62,881 bases of DNA, from contig JAIRNY010000003.1 of assembly GCA_031257835.1 (NCBI GenBank), positions 1 to 62,881 on the forward strand. Reading direction: 5' to 3'. Each line of letters begins with the position of its first letter. Within the stretch, counting starts at the first letter, position 1. This DNA is from Candidatus Endomicrobiellum cryptotermitis. Its GTDB lineage: Bacteria > Elusimicrobiota > Endomicrobiia > Endomicrobiales > Endomicrobiaceae. Below are positions 44,767 to 54,478 of this stretch, one piece after another. The position numbers were made by a program, and so were the translations under genes. The notes beneath the pieces are model-generated. The model was not told the DNA's origin and searched no databases. It was given only the letters and a program-made list of their open reading frames with translations.

Positions 44767-45394
44767 AAATCCTTTTATAACTATTGAAGGTGGAGAAGGG
44801 GCTGGAAAAACTACACAATCACTGCTTTTAAAGAAGTATTTGGAACAAAAAGGGTATAGTGTTGTACTAACTAGAGAGCCAGGTGGAACTGTTCTTGCAG
44901 AATCTATTAGAAATATAATTTTAGACCCAAAATCAAATCTTACTTCAGAAGCAGAGTTGTTTTTATATGAAGCTGCAAGAGCTCAACATGTACAAGAGTT
45001 TATTATACCTTCTCTAAAAAAAGGGATGGTTGTTATTTGCGATAGATTTACAGATGCTACTGTAGCGTATCAAGGATATGCAAGAAAATTAAATATTTCT
45101 CTAATAAATAAGCTTAACAGTGCTGCTTCTTTTGGAATTAAGCCAACAATAACTATATATTTAGATATTAATCCTCTAAAAGGGTTAAATAAGGCTAAAT
45201 ATTTAAATAAAGAATTTTATGGTCTGCAAGGGGATAGGATTGAAAGAGAGTCTTTAAAGTTTCACGAAGATGTAAGAAAAGGATATTTAGAGCAAGCAAA
45301 AAAGTATCCTAACAGAATTAAGATAGTTAAAACTCAAAATTCGCCAGAGCAGACGTATAAATTGATAAAAAAAAATATAGATGCGATTTTATAA
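44756..45394 (+). CDS. tmk: Thymidylate kinase
   Basis: Tmk phosphorylates dTMP to dTDP. The 212 residues include the P-loop FITIEGGEGAGKTTQSLLLK. VVLTREPGGTVLAESIRNII, the DRY-like ICDRFTDATVAYQGYAR and TIYLDINPLKGLNKAK are also present. A putative LID segment containing DRIERESLKFHEDVRKGYL follows. It overlaps a dead VOC gene at the start and holB by one base at the end. Confidence 0.96.
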   Translation: MKNKNPFITIEGGEGAGKTTQSLLLKKYLEQKGYSVVLTREPGGTVLAESIRNIILDPKSNLTSEAELFLYEAARAQHVQEFIIPSLKKGMVVICDRFTDATVAYQGYARKLNISLINKLNSAASFGIKPTITIYLDINPLKGLNKAKYLNKEFYGLQGDRIERESLKFHEDVRKGYLEQAKKYPNRIKIVKTQNSPEQTYKLIKKNIDAIL

Positions 45395-46350
45395 TGTTTG
45401 ATAATATTTTAGGACAAAAAAAAGTAAAGCAAGTACTTAAAGAGCAAATGAAAAATAATAAAATTGCTCACGCTTATATTTTTATGGGACAAGATGGCGT
45501 TGGCAGTCGTTTAATGGCACAAGAGTTTGCAAAAACAATAAACTGTACAGTAAATGATTTTATGACTACAGATGTTGGTGCTTGTGGTAAATGTGTATCT
45601 TGTCATAAAATATCAAAAGGTGTTAATCCAGACCTACACTTTATAGATTTTATAAAACAAGCAGAACTTCAAGATGAAGATATAGAAAAACAGAAAGTAT
45701 TAAAAATAGAAACATTAAGATATATGCAAAAAGAAATTGCAACAAAAATTCACGAATCAAAATGGAAAGTTTTTGTAGTTGACCCAGCTGAAAAAATGAA
45801 CGTTGCAGCAGCAAATTCTTTGCTTAAAACGCTTGAAGAACCCCCAGAAAATACGGTTATAATTTTAATTGCAAAGCATAAAGAAACTATACCTAAAACG
45901 ATAGTATCGCGTTCACAAGTGTTGTTTTTCTCTCCGCTAGAGCAAAAAGAAATAAGTTCTTGGCTTATGTTAAACAAGTCTTTAAATTTTGACTGTGCAA
46001 GTGAAATTGCTAATCTTAGTGAAGGTTCTTTAAGTAATGCACTAAAACTTTTAGAAGAAAATCAAAAAGAAAGTTCGTCTTTGTGGCAAAAACTAAAAAC
46101 TGAAAATCTTACCATTGTAAATATTTTAGAAATTTCAAAAGAAGCTGCTAAAGCTGGTGCTTTAGAATGTGTAGATAGTATGATTGCTCAAGCGAAAAAA
46201 GATTTTAGAGTTTTGCCACGAGAAACTTTAAAGTCTTTAGATTTGTTAAATAAGTGTAGAGTTTTAATATTAAAGAATGTAAACACGCAAATAGTTTTAG
46301 ATAATTTGTTTTTGGACTTGCATTATTTAAATAAAAAAAGTAGTAGTTAA
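45394..46350 (+). CDS. holB: DNA polymerase III delta' subunit
   Basis: This is part of the clamp-loader complex. The 318-residue AAA+ protein has IAHAYIFMGQDGVGSRLMAQ, where the P-loop lysine is replaced, as usual for the non-hydrolysing delta' subunit. It has a zinc module (CGKCVSCHKISKG), VVDPAEKMNVAAANSLLKTL and TIVSRSQVLFF. The gamma/tau subunit gene (dnaX) lies at 57011. Its place between tmk and ricT is a common arrangement. Confidence 0.93.
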   Translation: MFDNILGQKKVKQVLKEQMKNNKIAHAYIFMGQDGVGSRLMAQEFAKTINCTVNDFMTTDVGACGKCVSCHKISKGVNPDLHFIDFIKQAELQDEDIEKQKVLKIETLRYMQKEIATKIHESKWKVFVVDPAEKMNVAAANSLLKTLEEPPENTVIILIAKHKETIPKTIVSRSQVLFFSPLEQKEISSWLMLNKSLNFDCASEIANLSEGSLSNALKLLEENQKESSSLWQKLKTENLTIVNILEISKEAAKAGALECVDSMIAQAKKDFRVLPRETLKSLDLLNKCRVLILKNVNTQIVLDNLFLDLHYLNKKSSS

Positions 46351-46361
46351 TGGAGATTATT

Positions 46362-47171
46362 ATGCCAGTGGTTGTAGCAATAATGGTTAGAAGAATAAAA
46401 GATAAAATATATGCAGATGCAGGTAAAATTAATTTAAAACTAAATGATAAAATTATAGTTGAAACAGAGCATGGTGTTGAGCATGGAGTTGTGTATGAAA
46501 TAGTTAAAGATTTTATAAAAGGGAAAGACTCTTTAGGTAAAGTTTTAAGGAAAGTGGCAGATGATGATAAAAGAAAATTAGCTGACAATCAAAGAAGAAA
46601 TTTGAGAGCTCAAGTTACAGTATCACAAAAAATTAGAGAGCATAAATTAGATATGAAGCTTACTTGTGTTTCTTACACTTTTGACCGTTCAAAACTTTTC
46701 GTTTACTATACATCTGAAATAAGAGTTGATTTTAGGGGATTGGTTAAAGATTTAGGACATGTTTTAAAAACAAGAATACAAATGGTTCAAATAGGGGTTA
46801 GAGATGAGTCTAAAATGGTAGGTGGTATAGGCACTTGTGGGCAAGTGCTGTGCTGTAAGAACTTTTTAAAAGATTTTAATTCTGTAACAATAGATATGGC
46901 TAAAGAACAAAACTTATCTTTAAACACGTCTAAACTCTCTGGACTTTGTGGTAGACTTATGTGTTGTATAGCTTATGAAAATGACACTTATAAAAATATT
47001 AAAAAGAAATTGCCAGAATTAGGTTCAATTGTTTTTGCTCCGGAGGGAAAAGGGAAACTAGTTGCAATTGACTGCATAAAAGAACGCGTTAGTGTGGATT
47101 TTGGTGACAAGTTTTTTAAAATATTTAAAATTGAGCAAATTAAAGATGCTGATGGTAATGAGAGCAAATGA
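46362..47171 (+). CDS. ricT: PSP1/YaaT (RicT) family protein
   Basis: RicT homologues work in RNA processing or phosphorelay control in Bacillus and carry iron-sulfur cysteines. About 269 residues from the ATG at 46362, which follows GGAG; an ATG at 46350 overlaps the holB stop. VYYTSEIRVDFRGLVKDLGH, TRIQMVQIGVRDESKMVGGI, GTCGQVLCCKNFL and LSGLCGRLMCCIAYE are diagnostic, including the paired cysteines. The stop overlaps metG by four bases. Confidence 0.93.
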   Translation: MPVVVAIMVRRIKDKIYADAGKINLKLNDKIIVETEHGVEHGVVYEIVKDFIKGKDSLGKVLRKVADDDKRKLADNQRRNLRAQVTVSQKIREHKLDMKLTCVSYTFDRSKLFVYYTSEIRVDFRGLVKDLGHVLKTRIQMVQIGVRDESKMVGGIGTCGQVLCCKNFLKDFNSVTIDMAKEQNLSLNTSKLSGLCGRLMCCIAYENDTYKNIKKKLPELGSIVFAPEGKGKLVAIDCIKERVSVDFGDKFFKIFKIEQIKDADGNESK

Positions 47172-48703
47172 AATTTTATATTACAACCCCAATTTATTAT
47201 GTTAACGATGTCCCTCATATAGGGCATTCCTATACTACAATTGCAGCAGATGTTTTAGCAAGATGGAAACGTTTAAATAATTATGATGTGTTTTTTCTTA
47301 CTGGGACAGATGAACATGGAGCAAAAATTGCTAAAGCAGCAAAAGAAAAAGGTGTTTTGCCTCAAGACCTTTGCAGTGAAATGAGCGCAAAGTTTAAAGA
47401 AGCTTGGCAACTTTTAAATATCTCTTATACAGACTTTATTAGAACAACTAAACCTCGACACGTTAAATCTGTAGAAAACATAGTACAGACATTATTTGAT
47501 AAGCAGCTAATATTTAAGAAAAAATATGAAGGTTTCTATTGTATAGGATGTGAAAGATTTTATACCGCTAAGGACTTAGATGAAAATGGCTGTTGCTTGC
47601 TACATAAAACAAAACCTGTTTTACAAGCTGAAGAGAATTATTTTTTTAAACTTTCTACATTTGGGGACGAACTTTTAAAAAGGATAACAGATCCAACTCA
47701 TAAAGAATATATACAAATTCAACCAGAAGGACGAAAAAATGAGATTATAGGCAAATTAGAACTTGGCTTAGAAGATATAAGTATTTCAAGAACTGCTATA
47801 GATTGGGGTATACCTTTACCTTTTGATAAAAGTCAAACTGTGTATGTGTGGGTTGACGCTTTAATAAACTACTTGACAGGGATAGGATTTCCTAATGAGG
47901 AGTTTAAAAAGTATTGGCCAGCAGATGTACACTTGATGGCTAAAGATATTTTATGGTTTCATAGTGTAATATGGCCGGCTATTTTAGTAGGAGCAGAGTT
48001 AGAACTTCCTAAAAAAATATATTCGCATGGTTTTTTTACTTTAAACGGTGATAAAATGTCTAAATCTTTAGGCAATGTTATTTCTCCAGAAGAACTGGTT
48101 AATAAATATGGAGTAGATTCTACCAGATACCTTATAGTTACACTTATTCCTTTTGGTCCAGATGGAGACATTTCCTGGGAAGGACTGACTTTAAAATATA
48201 ACACAGACTTGGCTAACAATCTTGGAAACTTACTTTCTAGAACACTTAAAATGGCAGAAAAAAATTTTAATAATACTGTTCCACCACAAACAGAACCTAA
48301 TTTGTGTCTTGTTAAACAATTAAATGACATTTTAAAAGAAAATTTTGTTTATAATATGGAAAATATTCAACTTCATAAAGCTTCTGAAAACATACAAAGT
48401 GCAATTACTTTTATAAATAAGCAAATAGAACAAGAGGCCCCTTGGAAACTTGCAAAAATAGATAAAGATAAATTGGCTTCTTGTATTTATTCTTATTTAC
48501 AGGCTATTGACATTATTGCAATGTACTTGTTGTGTTTTATGCCAGAAATTGCACAAAAAATATGGCTTTCTACAGGCGCAAGTGGTAATATAGAAGAAAC
48601 AGCAAAAAAATATTTTGCTGACTTTAATATTCCAGATGATGGTTTTTCTGTTGCAAGCTCAAAACTCAAAAACCAGACAATACTATTTCCTAGAATATCT
48701 TAA
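47168..48703 (+). CDS. metG: Methionyl-tRNA synthetase
   Basis: This class I synthetase charges tRNA-Met. The 511-residue form has the HIGH-like YYVNDVPHIGHSYTTIAADV and FFLTGTDEHGAKIAKAA. A zinc-binding insertion carries cysteines in FYCIGCERFYTAKDL and NGCCLLHKTK, and the catalytic loop is GDKMSKSLGNVISP. No C-terminal tRNA-binding (EMAP-like) domain is attached. It starts inside the end of ricT (ATGA overlap). Confidence 0.97.
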   Translation: MKFYITTPIYYVNDVPHIGHSYTTIAADVLARWKRLNNYDVFFLTGTDEHGAKIAKAAKEKGVLPQDLCSEMSAKFKEAWQLLNISYTDFIRTTKPRHVKSVENIVQTLFDKQLIFKKKYEGFYCIGCERFYTAKDLDENGCCLLHKTKPVLQAEENYFFKLSTFGDELLKRITDPTHKEYIQIQPEGRKNEIIGKLELGLEDISISRTAIDWGIPLPFDKSQTVYVWVDALINYLTGIGFPNEEFKKYWPADVHLMAKDILWFHSVIWPAILVGAELELPKKIYSHGFFTLNGDKMSKSLGNVISPEELVNKYGVDSTRYLIVTLIPFGPDGDISWEGLTLKYNTDLANNLGNLLSRTLKMAEKNFNNTVPPQTEPNLCLVKQLNDILKENFVYNMENIQLHKASENIQSAITFINKQIEQEAPWKLAKIDKDKLASCIYSYLQAIDIIAMYLLCFMPEIAQKIWLSTGASGNIEETAKKYFADFNIPDDGFSVASSKLKNQTILFPRIS

Positions 48704-48722
48704 ATATTTAAAAGAGAATGAA

Positions 48723-49493
48723 ATGACGATAGATACACATGCACACATTACAGATATAAAATTTGACAACGATAGGAAAGATGTTATAGAAAAGGCCTTT
48801 AATTCAGGGTTAAGTAAATTAATAGAAGTTTCGTGTCAAATGTGTTATTGGGATAAATCTCTAGAACTTATAAAACAAAATGATATTTTTGCGTCTTTTG
48901 GCATTCATCCTGCCGATGTTTTAAAATATGTTAAAAGTGACTATGAAAAATTAGAAATTTTAATTCAAAATGAAAAATGTGTAGCTGTTGGTGAAACAGG
49001 CTTAGACTACCATTATGACAATTCTAAAAAAAATATTGATGCTCAAAAAGAATCTTTAGAAGTTCAGCTTGATCTCGCAAAAAAGTATGGTAAGCCAGTT
49101 ATAATACATTGTAGAGACGCTTATGATGGCATAATTGAATTTATAAAGAAGCAGTCTTTTATACCTAAAGGTGTGATTCATTGTTTTTCTGGCACTTTGG
49201 AGCAAGCAAAAATTTTTGTTGATCTGGGCTTTTATATTGGTATTGATGGACCAGTTACTTACAAAAAATCTGATATTTTAAAAAAAGTTGTTAAGAACAT
49301 AGAAATAGGTAAACTGTTACTAGAAACAGATTGTCCGTATCTTGCTCCACAAAAATATAGGGGAACTCGCAATGAACCTTCTTATATAATAGAGATTGTA
49401 AAAGAAATTGCAAGTATAAAGAATATGGATGTAGACAAGGTAGAAAAAATAACAACTCAAAATGCTTTAAGTTTGTTTAAGGGAATTAAATGA
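48723..49493 (+). CDS. tatD: TatD-family metal-dependent hydrolase
   Basis: TatD enzymes are metal-dependent DNases. The product is 256 residues from the ATG at 48723 (MTIDTHAHITDIKFDNDRKD). The reading frame extends back into metG, but no conserved residues precede. Metal ligands are visible in THAHITD, AVGETGLDYHYD, PVIIHCRDAYD, GVIHCFSG and LLETDCPYLAP. It follows metG by 19 bases, a frequent pairing, and overlaps the radical SAM gene by four bases. Confidence 0.95.
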   Translation: MTIDTHAHITDIKFDNDRKDVIEKAFNSGLSKLIEVSCQMCYWDKSLELIKQNDIFASFGIHPADVLKYVKSDYEKLEILIQNEKCVAVGETGLDYHYDNSKKNIDAQKESLEVQLDLAKKYGKPVIIHCRDAYDGIIEFIKKQSFIPKGVIHCFSGTLEQAKIFVDLGFYIGIDGPVTYKKSDILKKVVKNIEIGKLLLETDCPYLAPQKYRGTRNEPSYIIEIVKEIASIKNMDVDKVEKITTQNALSLFKGIK

Positions 49494-50092
49494 ATAAAAT
49501 ATCTTATGTTTTTGAAGATAAATTATACTTGAATATAACAAATAAATGTATGATGTCTTGCCCTTATTGCATAAAGCATAAATGGGAAAATACATTTTAT
49601 GCTAATGATTTGAAGTTAAATAAAGAGCCTAATGTAAAAGAAATTATAAGTTCAATTGATGATCCTAAAAAATATAACGAAATAATTTTTTGTGGGTATG
49701 GAGACTGTTTAGTTAAGCCAGATATTGTAAAAGAAGTTGTAAAATGGTTGAAAGGTCAAGGAGTAAGTGTAAGGATCAATACTGCAGGACTTGCAAACTA
49801 TTATCACGGTAAAAATATTTTAAAGGATTTAGAAGGTTTAGTTGATGTTATTTCAATAAGTTTAAATGGATCTAACCCTAAAGAACATAATGATATAAAT
49901 AAACCAATGTTTAAAGAAAAATCTTTTGATGAAATATTAAATTTTATTTTGGAAGCCAAAAAGTATGTGCCAGAAGTTATTATAACTGCTATAAGATTTC
50001 CTAATTTTGATATCTCAAAAGTGGAAGAAATAGCAAAAAAACTTGGCGTTAAGTTTAGAGCGCGCTCTTACTTAAACGAAAATGAAAGATAA
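49490..50092 (+). CDS. TatD-associated radical SAM protein
   Basis: The 200 residues have the radical SAM cluster motif CMMSCPYCIKH (CxxxCxxC) near residue 20. IIFCGYGDCLVKPDIVKEVV and VRINTAGLANYYHGKN, typical of the AdoMet-binding barrel, follow. Radical SAM proteins of this size next to tatD occur in many bacteria, but the reaction is unknown. It overlaps tatD and the next gene (by 11 bases), so co-translation is expected. Confidence 0.88.
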   Translation: MNKISYVFEDKLYLNITNKCMMSCPYCIKHKWENTFYANDLKLNKEPNVKEIISSIDDPKKYNEIIFCGYGDCLVKPDIVKEVVKWLKGQGVSVRINTAGLANYYHGKNILKDLEGLVDVISISLNGSNPKEHNDINKPMFKEKSFDEILNFILEAKKYVPEVIITAIRFPNFDISKVEEIAKKLGVKFRARSYLNENER

Positions 50093-50915
50093 ATCTATTT
50101 TAAAAATTTTGAATCTTAGTTTTGTGGCACTACTTTTTTTTGTGCTACAAAAATTTTTGTTTACAGTTTTTTTGTATAGACAAAAAGCTTATATAAAGGT
50201 AGACAATAAAATTTACCAAGTTGTTCCTTATAAAAGCATACCATTGAAAGATATTTTAGCTAAAAACAATATTGTACTTAACAAAGATGATATAATTTGT
50301 TACAATGTAGAAAGACCAATTAAACCTCTCTTAAAAATAAAAATTGTTCGTGTTACAAAAGAGCAAAAACAAGTAAAAGAAAAAATACCATTTAGACTGA
50401 TTTGGAAAAGACAGTACAATTCAAACTTAAGAAATGTCGAATTGCAAAAAGGTGTGCAAAAAAACATTAAAAAGACAATAAATCAAGTTTTTTATGATAA
50501 TATTTTTCATAATGAAGAAATTGTAGATGAGAAAATTTTGTCAAAAGAATATTATCGAGTGGTATTGTTATCTTCATCTAATAATATAGAAAAAATTTAT
50601 GATTTACCTAAAGTGAAAAGAATTGAAGCTATAGCAACTGCGTACTATCCAGGCGATCCTCTTGCTTGGGGAGATGGTACTGTAACAGTTTTAGGCCAAA
50701 AAATGCAAAGAGGAATAGTAGCAGTTGACCCTAAAGTAATACCTTTAAAAACGAGACTTTTTATATCTGGGTATGGGTATGGGTATGCTGGAGATACAGG
50801 GAATCTTATAAAAGGTAAACGTATAGATTTAGGCGTAAACAATGAAAAAGAAGAAAAAGCTTGGATGTTTAGGAAAGTCACAGTATATATACTTGAAGAG
50901 TCAACGAGTTATTGA
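50082..50915 (+). CDS. Membrane-anchored 3D-domain protein (YabE/RpfB-like)
   Basis: The 277-residue protein has an N-terminal membrane segment (LSFVALLFFVLQKFLFTVFL, about 12-31) and a DUF348-like repeat with DILAKNNIVLNKDDIICYNV. A G5-like region follows. The C-terminal 3D domain contains three conserved aspartates: DPLAWGDGTVTV, GIVAVDPKVIP and GYAGDTGN...KRIDLGVNN. 3D domains resemble the MltA lytic transglycosylase core, so a peptidoglycan-cleaving role is likely. A GGGTAT triplet repeat codes for GYGYGYAG. Confidence 0.85.
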   Translation: MKDKSILKILNLSFVALLFFVLQKFLFTVFLYRQKAYIKVDNKIYQVVPYKSIPLKDILAKNNIVLNKDDIICYNVERPIKPLLKIKIVRVTKEQKQVKEKIPFRLIWKRQYNSNLRNVELQKGVQKNIKKTINQVFYDNIFHNEEIVDEKILSKEYYRVVLLSSSNNIEKIYDLPKVKRIEAIATAYYPGDPLAWGDGTVTVLGQKMQRGIVAVDPKVIPLKTRLFISGYGYGYAGDTGNLIKGKRIDLGVNNEKEEKAWMFRKVTVYILEESTSY

Positions 50916-50935
50916 TATTTTGTCTGTATTTTATG

Positions 50936-51020
50936 TGCCGAGGATGGGACTTGAACCCACACGTCGCCAAAGCGACTCGAGATTTTGAGTCTCGCGTGTC
51001 TGCCATTCCACCACCTCGGC
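50936..51020 (-). tRNA. tRNA-Leu (anticodon CAA)
   Basis: This 85-base class II tRNA on the minus strand has acceptor GCCGAGG/CCTCGGC and discriminator A. The anticodon stem CGAGA/TCTCG holds CTCAAAA, anticodon CAA. The long variable arm (GTCGC/GCGAC) is leucine-like. The T arm has GTTCAAGTC. CCA is not encoded. Confidence 0.95.
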
Positions 51021-51171
51021 TTTAAAAAAACGTTTGTTTTAGCAAGTCTGCTTATTCTATAAATAAAATAGTTTGTAAGTCAAATTTTTTAAGACGATAT
51101 AGGTGTGGTAATTAAAATTCAAACATATATATAATAGATTTACAGTCACTTGACATAGAAACAGTTAATTT

Positions 51172-51510
51172 GGTCTAGTTTAGAATCTTATTGGAGTTAC
51201 CTCAAAGAGTGGAATATGAGCAATAAACATTTAATATTTCAAAAGGGGTCTGTCTAAAAAATTCTAATGCCTATAATTAATTGCTGTGAATTTTTTGACA
51301 ATTCAAGACAAACACGCAGGGTTTATCGTGTGATAAACACAAGTTTTTTAACGCAGTAGTGTCGAAAAAGGCATAGTAAGGATATGCGCTAAGGTTTTTA
51401 TACAGACCCCTTTCATTGTTTGAAGCAAATTCATTTTTGCTAGTTTGCTAATTTGATTAAATGTTTATTTGCGATGCTCGAGTAACGTAGATAAGAGTCT
51501 AAACTAGACC
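51172..51510 (-). repeat. Nested inverted-repeat element, copy A
   Basis: This 339-base non-coding element has imperfect outer ends. GGTCTAGTTTAGAATCTTAT at the left matches the reverse complement of the right end (GGTCTAGTTTAGACTCTTAT), continuing weakly into GTTAC. Inside is a second element (51246-51409) with its own inverted ends. Read on the minus strand it aligns with copies B and C, but lacks about 25 bases that both of them have before the inner element. No ORF of useful size is present. Confidence 0.85.
51246..51409 (-). mobile_element. Inner MITE-like element, copy A
   Basis: This 164-base element has ends GGGTCTGTCTAAAAA and TTTTTATACAGACCC, which are inverted repeats with one mismatch in 15. 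The interior is nearly identical to that of copy B over long stretches (for example TATCCTTACTATGCCTTTTT on the minus strand). It cannot encode a transposase, so it would be moved in trans. A clear target duplication is not visible. Confidence 0.75.
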
Positions 51511-51530
51511 GACATCAGGGTAATTGCAAA

Positions 51531-51692
51531 ATGTTTCAGAATTTGATAATAATCAGTATTTTTATTTTAGCAGTTGTGTTTTTAATAAAGCGTATAACAA
51601 AAGGTAATTGTAACTGTTGTAAAAAAAATAAAAAAGATTCTAGTTGCCAAAGTAATTGTTTAAAAAATAATTGCAGGAGATATTTTCTATAA
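51531..51692 (+). CDS. FeoB-associated Cys-rich membrane protein-like
   Basis: This is a 53-residue ORF: a hydrophobic helix (MFQNLIIISIFILAVVFLIK) followed by a basic, cysteine-rich tail with seven Cys (GNCNCCKKNKKD, SSCQSNCLKNNC). This layout matches small FeoB-associated proteins, which usually sit next to feoB. No feoA or feoB is present here. A clear ribosome-binding site is not visible (TCAGGGTAA 9-17 bases upstream at best), and it begins only 20 bases after the repeat end, so expression is doubtful. Confidence 0.55.
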   Translation: MFQNLIIISIFILAVVFLIKRITKGNCNCCKKNKKDSSCQSNCLKNNCRRYFL

Positions 51693-53416
51693 AGCGTTTA
51701 TTTTCGTCTTGCATTTTGTTATCTTTTATCGTCAGTCTGTATCGTCCCACTTTTGTAAATGCTTGCACAACAATGATTGTTACAAAAGGTGCAACTTACA
51801 GATGGAAGTACTTTTGTAACCCATAGTGACGACGATGACTTGTCAGATCAAAGTATTATTTATGTCCCGGCTAAAGATTGGCCAAAAAGCGCAAAAAGAC
51901 CAGTTCATGGCACTGCAGTAGCAAATGGAGACCTACCAAGATTTAAAGATTTTTTCGAGCCTCGTTTAGTGGACCCTTCTCGTTCTCCAGATTATGCTAA
52001 TCCGAAATATCCAAAATCAATCCTAGAGGTTATATTCCTCAGGTGCCGTGCCGTGCATATTTAGATGGTAATTACGGTATAGTAAATGACTATGGCCTTA
52101 TGTTTGGAGAATGCACAGATAGTACAAAAGTTACAAATAATCCAGAACCTAGGAAACGCATATTTTATTCTTCAGAACTTTCCATAGTAGCACTTGAACG
52201 TTGTCATACAGCTAGAGAAGCCATACAACTTATAGGCGAACTTATAGAAACGTACGGATATTAGGTATGGTACGGGAGAGACTCTCCCTGTAGCAGACTC
52301 TCAAGAAGCTTGGGTTATAGAAATGGCTCCTTCCCCAGAAGGAACTGGTGGGCTTTGGGTAGCTCAACGTGTGCCAGATGGAGAATTTTTTGTTGCAGCT
52401 AATGAGTTTAGAATAAGAGACATAGTAGCAGGTAATCCAGACCAAATGTATGGCAAAACTCTTTTTGATGTTGTAGAGCGTACAGGTATTCGTAGTCCTA
52501 AAAATAAAAAGAAACCAATGGATTGGTTGACAACTGTAAGTAAAGGAGAGTATAGCCATCCATACTATTCTTTACGCAGAGTTTGGAGAGCTTTTTCTTT
52601 AGTGGCGCCTTCTTTAAAACTTTCACCTTGGGTACAAGATGGTACAACAAGAGCTTACCCGTTTTCTGTTAGACCGGACACAAAGTTAGATCTTTCTGAC
52701 ATAAAAAAGATTTACAGAGATCATTATGAAGGTACGGAGTTTGATTTAACAAAAGGTGTTGCTGCTGGTCCGTTTGGATGTCCCAACAGATATTTAGGTC
52801 CTAAAGATCCTAGCGGAGATGTAGGAAATCCTGATATTAAACTTGAAGGTGCTTGGGGAAGACCAATATCTATGTTTTATACAGGTTACGTTTTCCTTTA
52901 AATGTAGTTTCTTTGATAGCTTTAAACACTCCAGCAGGGTCTGTTTTTGTGCCACTTGCAATAGCTAAAACTCCTATATATTAATGCAAATCCTAAAAAG
53001 TATGATCCTAACTCTGCGTGGTGGACATATAATTTAATTGGCGAATATTCAAATATTAAGTATAGCTATATGATAAAAGACATACAAAAAAGAGCTGCTA
53101 ATTATGAAAAAAGTTCTGAAAAGCTGGTAGAAGATTTAACTTACAAATTACAAAGTTTAGCGAAAACAAATAGCAAAAAAGCTATAGATGAATTTTCAAA
53201 AGCTTTAAACTGGAATGCTGAAGAAGTTCGTAAAGACTGGTAAAACTTTTTTGTTGAACTACGTATTAAATATAATCAAAGTTTTATAAATTCTCAAAAT
53301 AAAATGGCACAAAAAGTTGGTTATAGTCAGGACTGGCTAAAGTATACAAATTATAAACAGGGTCCTACTACATATAAAAAAAATAAAAAGAGAAGTGGAG
53401 AAAAATGGTTAAATTG
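51690..53416 (+). pseudogene. Secreted C69-family dipeptidase, degraded
   Basis: The pieces read in order as a family C69 (U34) dipeptidase: signal peptide and KRLFSSCILLSFIVSLYRPT, then NACTTMIVTKGAT with the nucleophile cysteine. DGSTFVTHSDDDDLSDQSII, NPRGYIPQVP, YLDGNYGIVNDYGLMFGECT, IFYSSELSIVALERCHTARE and GGLWVAQRVPDGEFFVAANE follow, then NSAWWTYNLIGEY. Frame changes are seen near 51797 (an extra T), 52019, 52262 (an extra TAGG) and 52895; a stop is at 53241. The start codon is also lost or unclear (ATA where ATG is expected). Confidence 0.85.
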
Positions 53417-54241
53417 AAGGTAATAATTGTAAGTTTGTTATTTTTTTGTTTGTGACACCAAAACAGAGCTTGGCAGCAACTGATAATGTTTGGTCTAGTT
53501 TAGGGTTAGATGTTAACGGTTAGCTAGACTTTATTGTACAAGGTAGCCCTAGATGTAATATTGCCAGTGGGACAACAAAAAAATTTCAAGAAATGGCAGA
53601 GGGAAGTTTTTTGGGAGATTTGTACATAATTAAGTATGTTAGTGAAGATTCTTTGATACGTACACATTTTAGAGTAACAAAAGGCATAGGTGTAAATGAT
53701 AAATTTTTACTATACAGTTCTTTAAATTCTTGTGTAGGTACAGTTAGTAATTCGACAAATGGTTTCCCTGAATTAGTTGAAGTTCTTTGGGAACAAAACC
53801 TGAACCTGTTTAACAAAAAATTGACGATAGATTTTGGAAAGATTTTCAAAATGAATATGCGCAAGGGTTGGGGTTTAATATAGACCAAGTATTAAGTAAA
53901 ACTGTTATATTGTTTGGCATATTAGGATACCAAAATAGTAACAGTCCTTATATTGTTAACAATACTTACTGTAACAAATCTTGGAGCGCAGGGCTTCAAT
54001 TAAATGGAAATGGCTGGAGTAGATTAAAAAATGTGTTGGACAAAATTTTGTAGAAAAGTATTCATATAAAACGCCTGAAACGCAAACAGAGGTTTATTAT
54101 AAGTATGTGTTGAATAATTCTTTACATATAAGTCCAATTATTCAATATGTAGACTGCCCTTATTCAGATCTTTTTAATAATGAAACGACAACAACAAAAA
54201 ATATTTTTATGTTTAGTGTTAGGACAAATATAACGTTTTAA
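53405..54241 (+). pseudogene. OprB-like porin, degraded
   Basis: A start MVKLKVIIVSLLFFCL stops at 53452-53454. Pieces further on include EDSLIRTHFRVTKGIGVNDK, NMRKGWGLI and SAGLQLNGNGWSRL. The end reads TPETQTEVYYKYVLNNSLHI, SPIIQYVDCPY and FMFSVRTNITF. The final strand pattern (TEVYYKY, PIIQY, terminal Phe) is like that of the intact porin at 12624-13802. Several stops and frame shifts exclude a functional product. It overlaps the end of the dipeptidase remnant. Confidence 0.75.
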
Positions 54242-54322
54242 AAAGGTATAAACTTTATTAAACAATTTGGTAGTTTCTAACTCTAGATTATGGAGATATT
54301 TGTGCTTTGTAGTTAATTAGTA

Positions 54323-54393
54323 TGGAGCTAGCGGGAATTGAACCCGCATCTTATCGTTGCGAACGATACGTTCTCCCGTTTAACTATAGCCCC
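54323..54393 (-). tRNA. tRNA-Ala (anticodon CGC)
   Basis: This is a 71-base cloverleaf on the minus strand. Acceptor GGGGCTA pairs with TAGCTCC and includes the G3-T70 wobble pair that identifies alanine tRNA. Anticodon stem TATCG/CGATA holds TTCGCAA, giving CGC. The T arm GCGGG/CCCGC has TTCAATT. CCA is not encoded. It seems intact although the genes around it are dead. Confidence 0.93.
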
Positions 54394-54478
54394 CCATATT
54401 TAAGACAATAATTATACCAATATTTTTGTGATTAACTCAAATAAATTTGTTGTGGGAGAAACTACTAGGAGATTAAGT

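Noticed and set aside
50769-50790. GGGTAT triple repeat as a possible microsatellite or CRISPR-like repeat
   Set aside because: It lies in frame in the 3D-domain protein and codes for GYGYGYAG; no spaced repeats occur. No CRISPR array is visible in the window.
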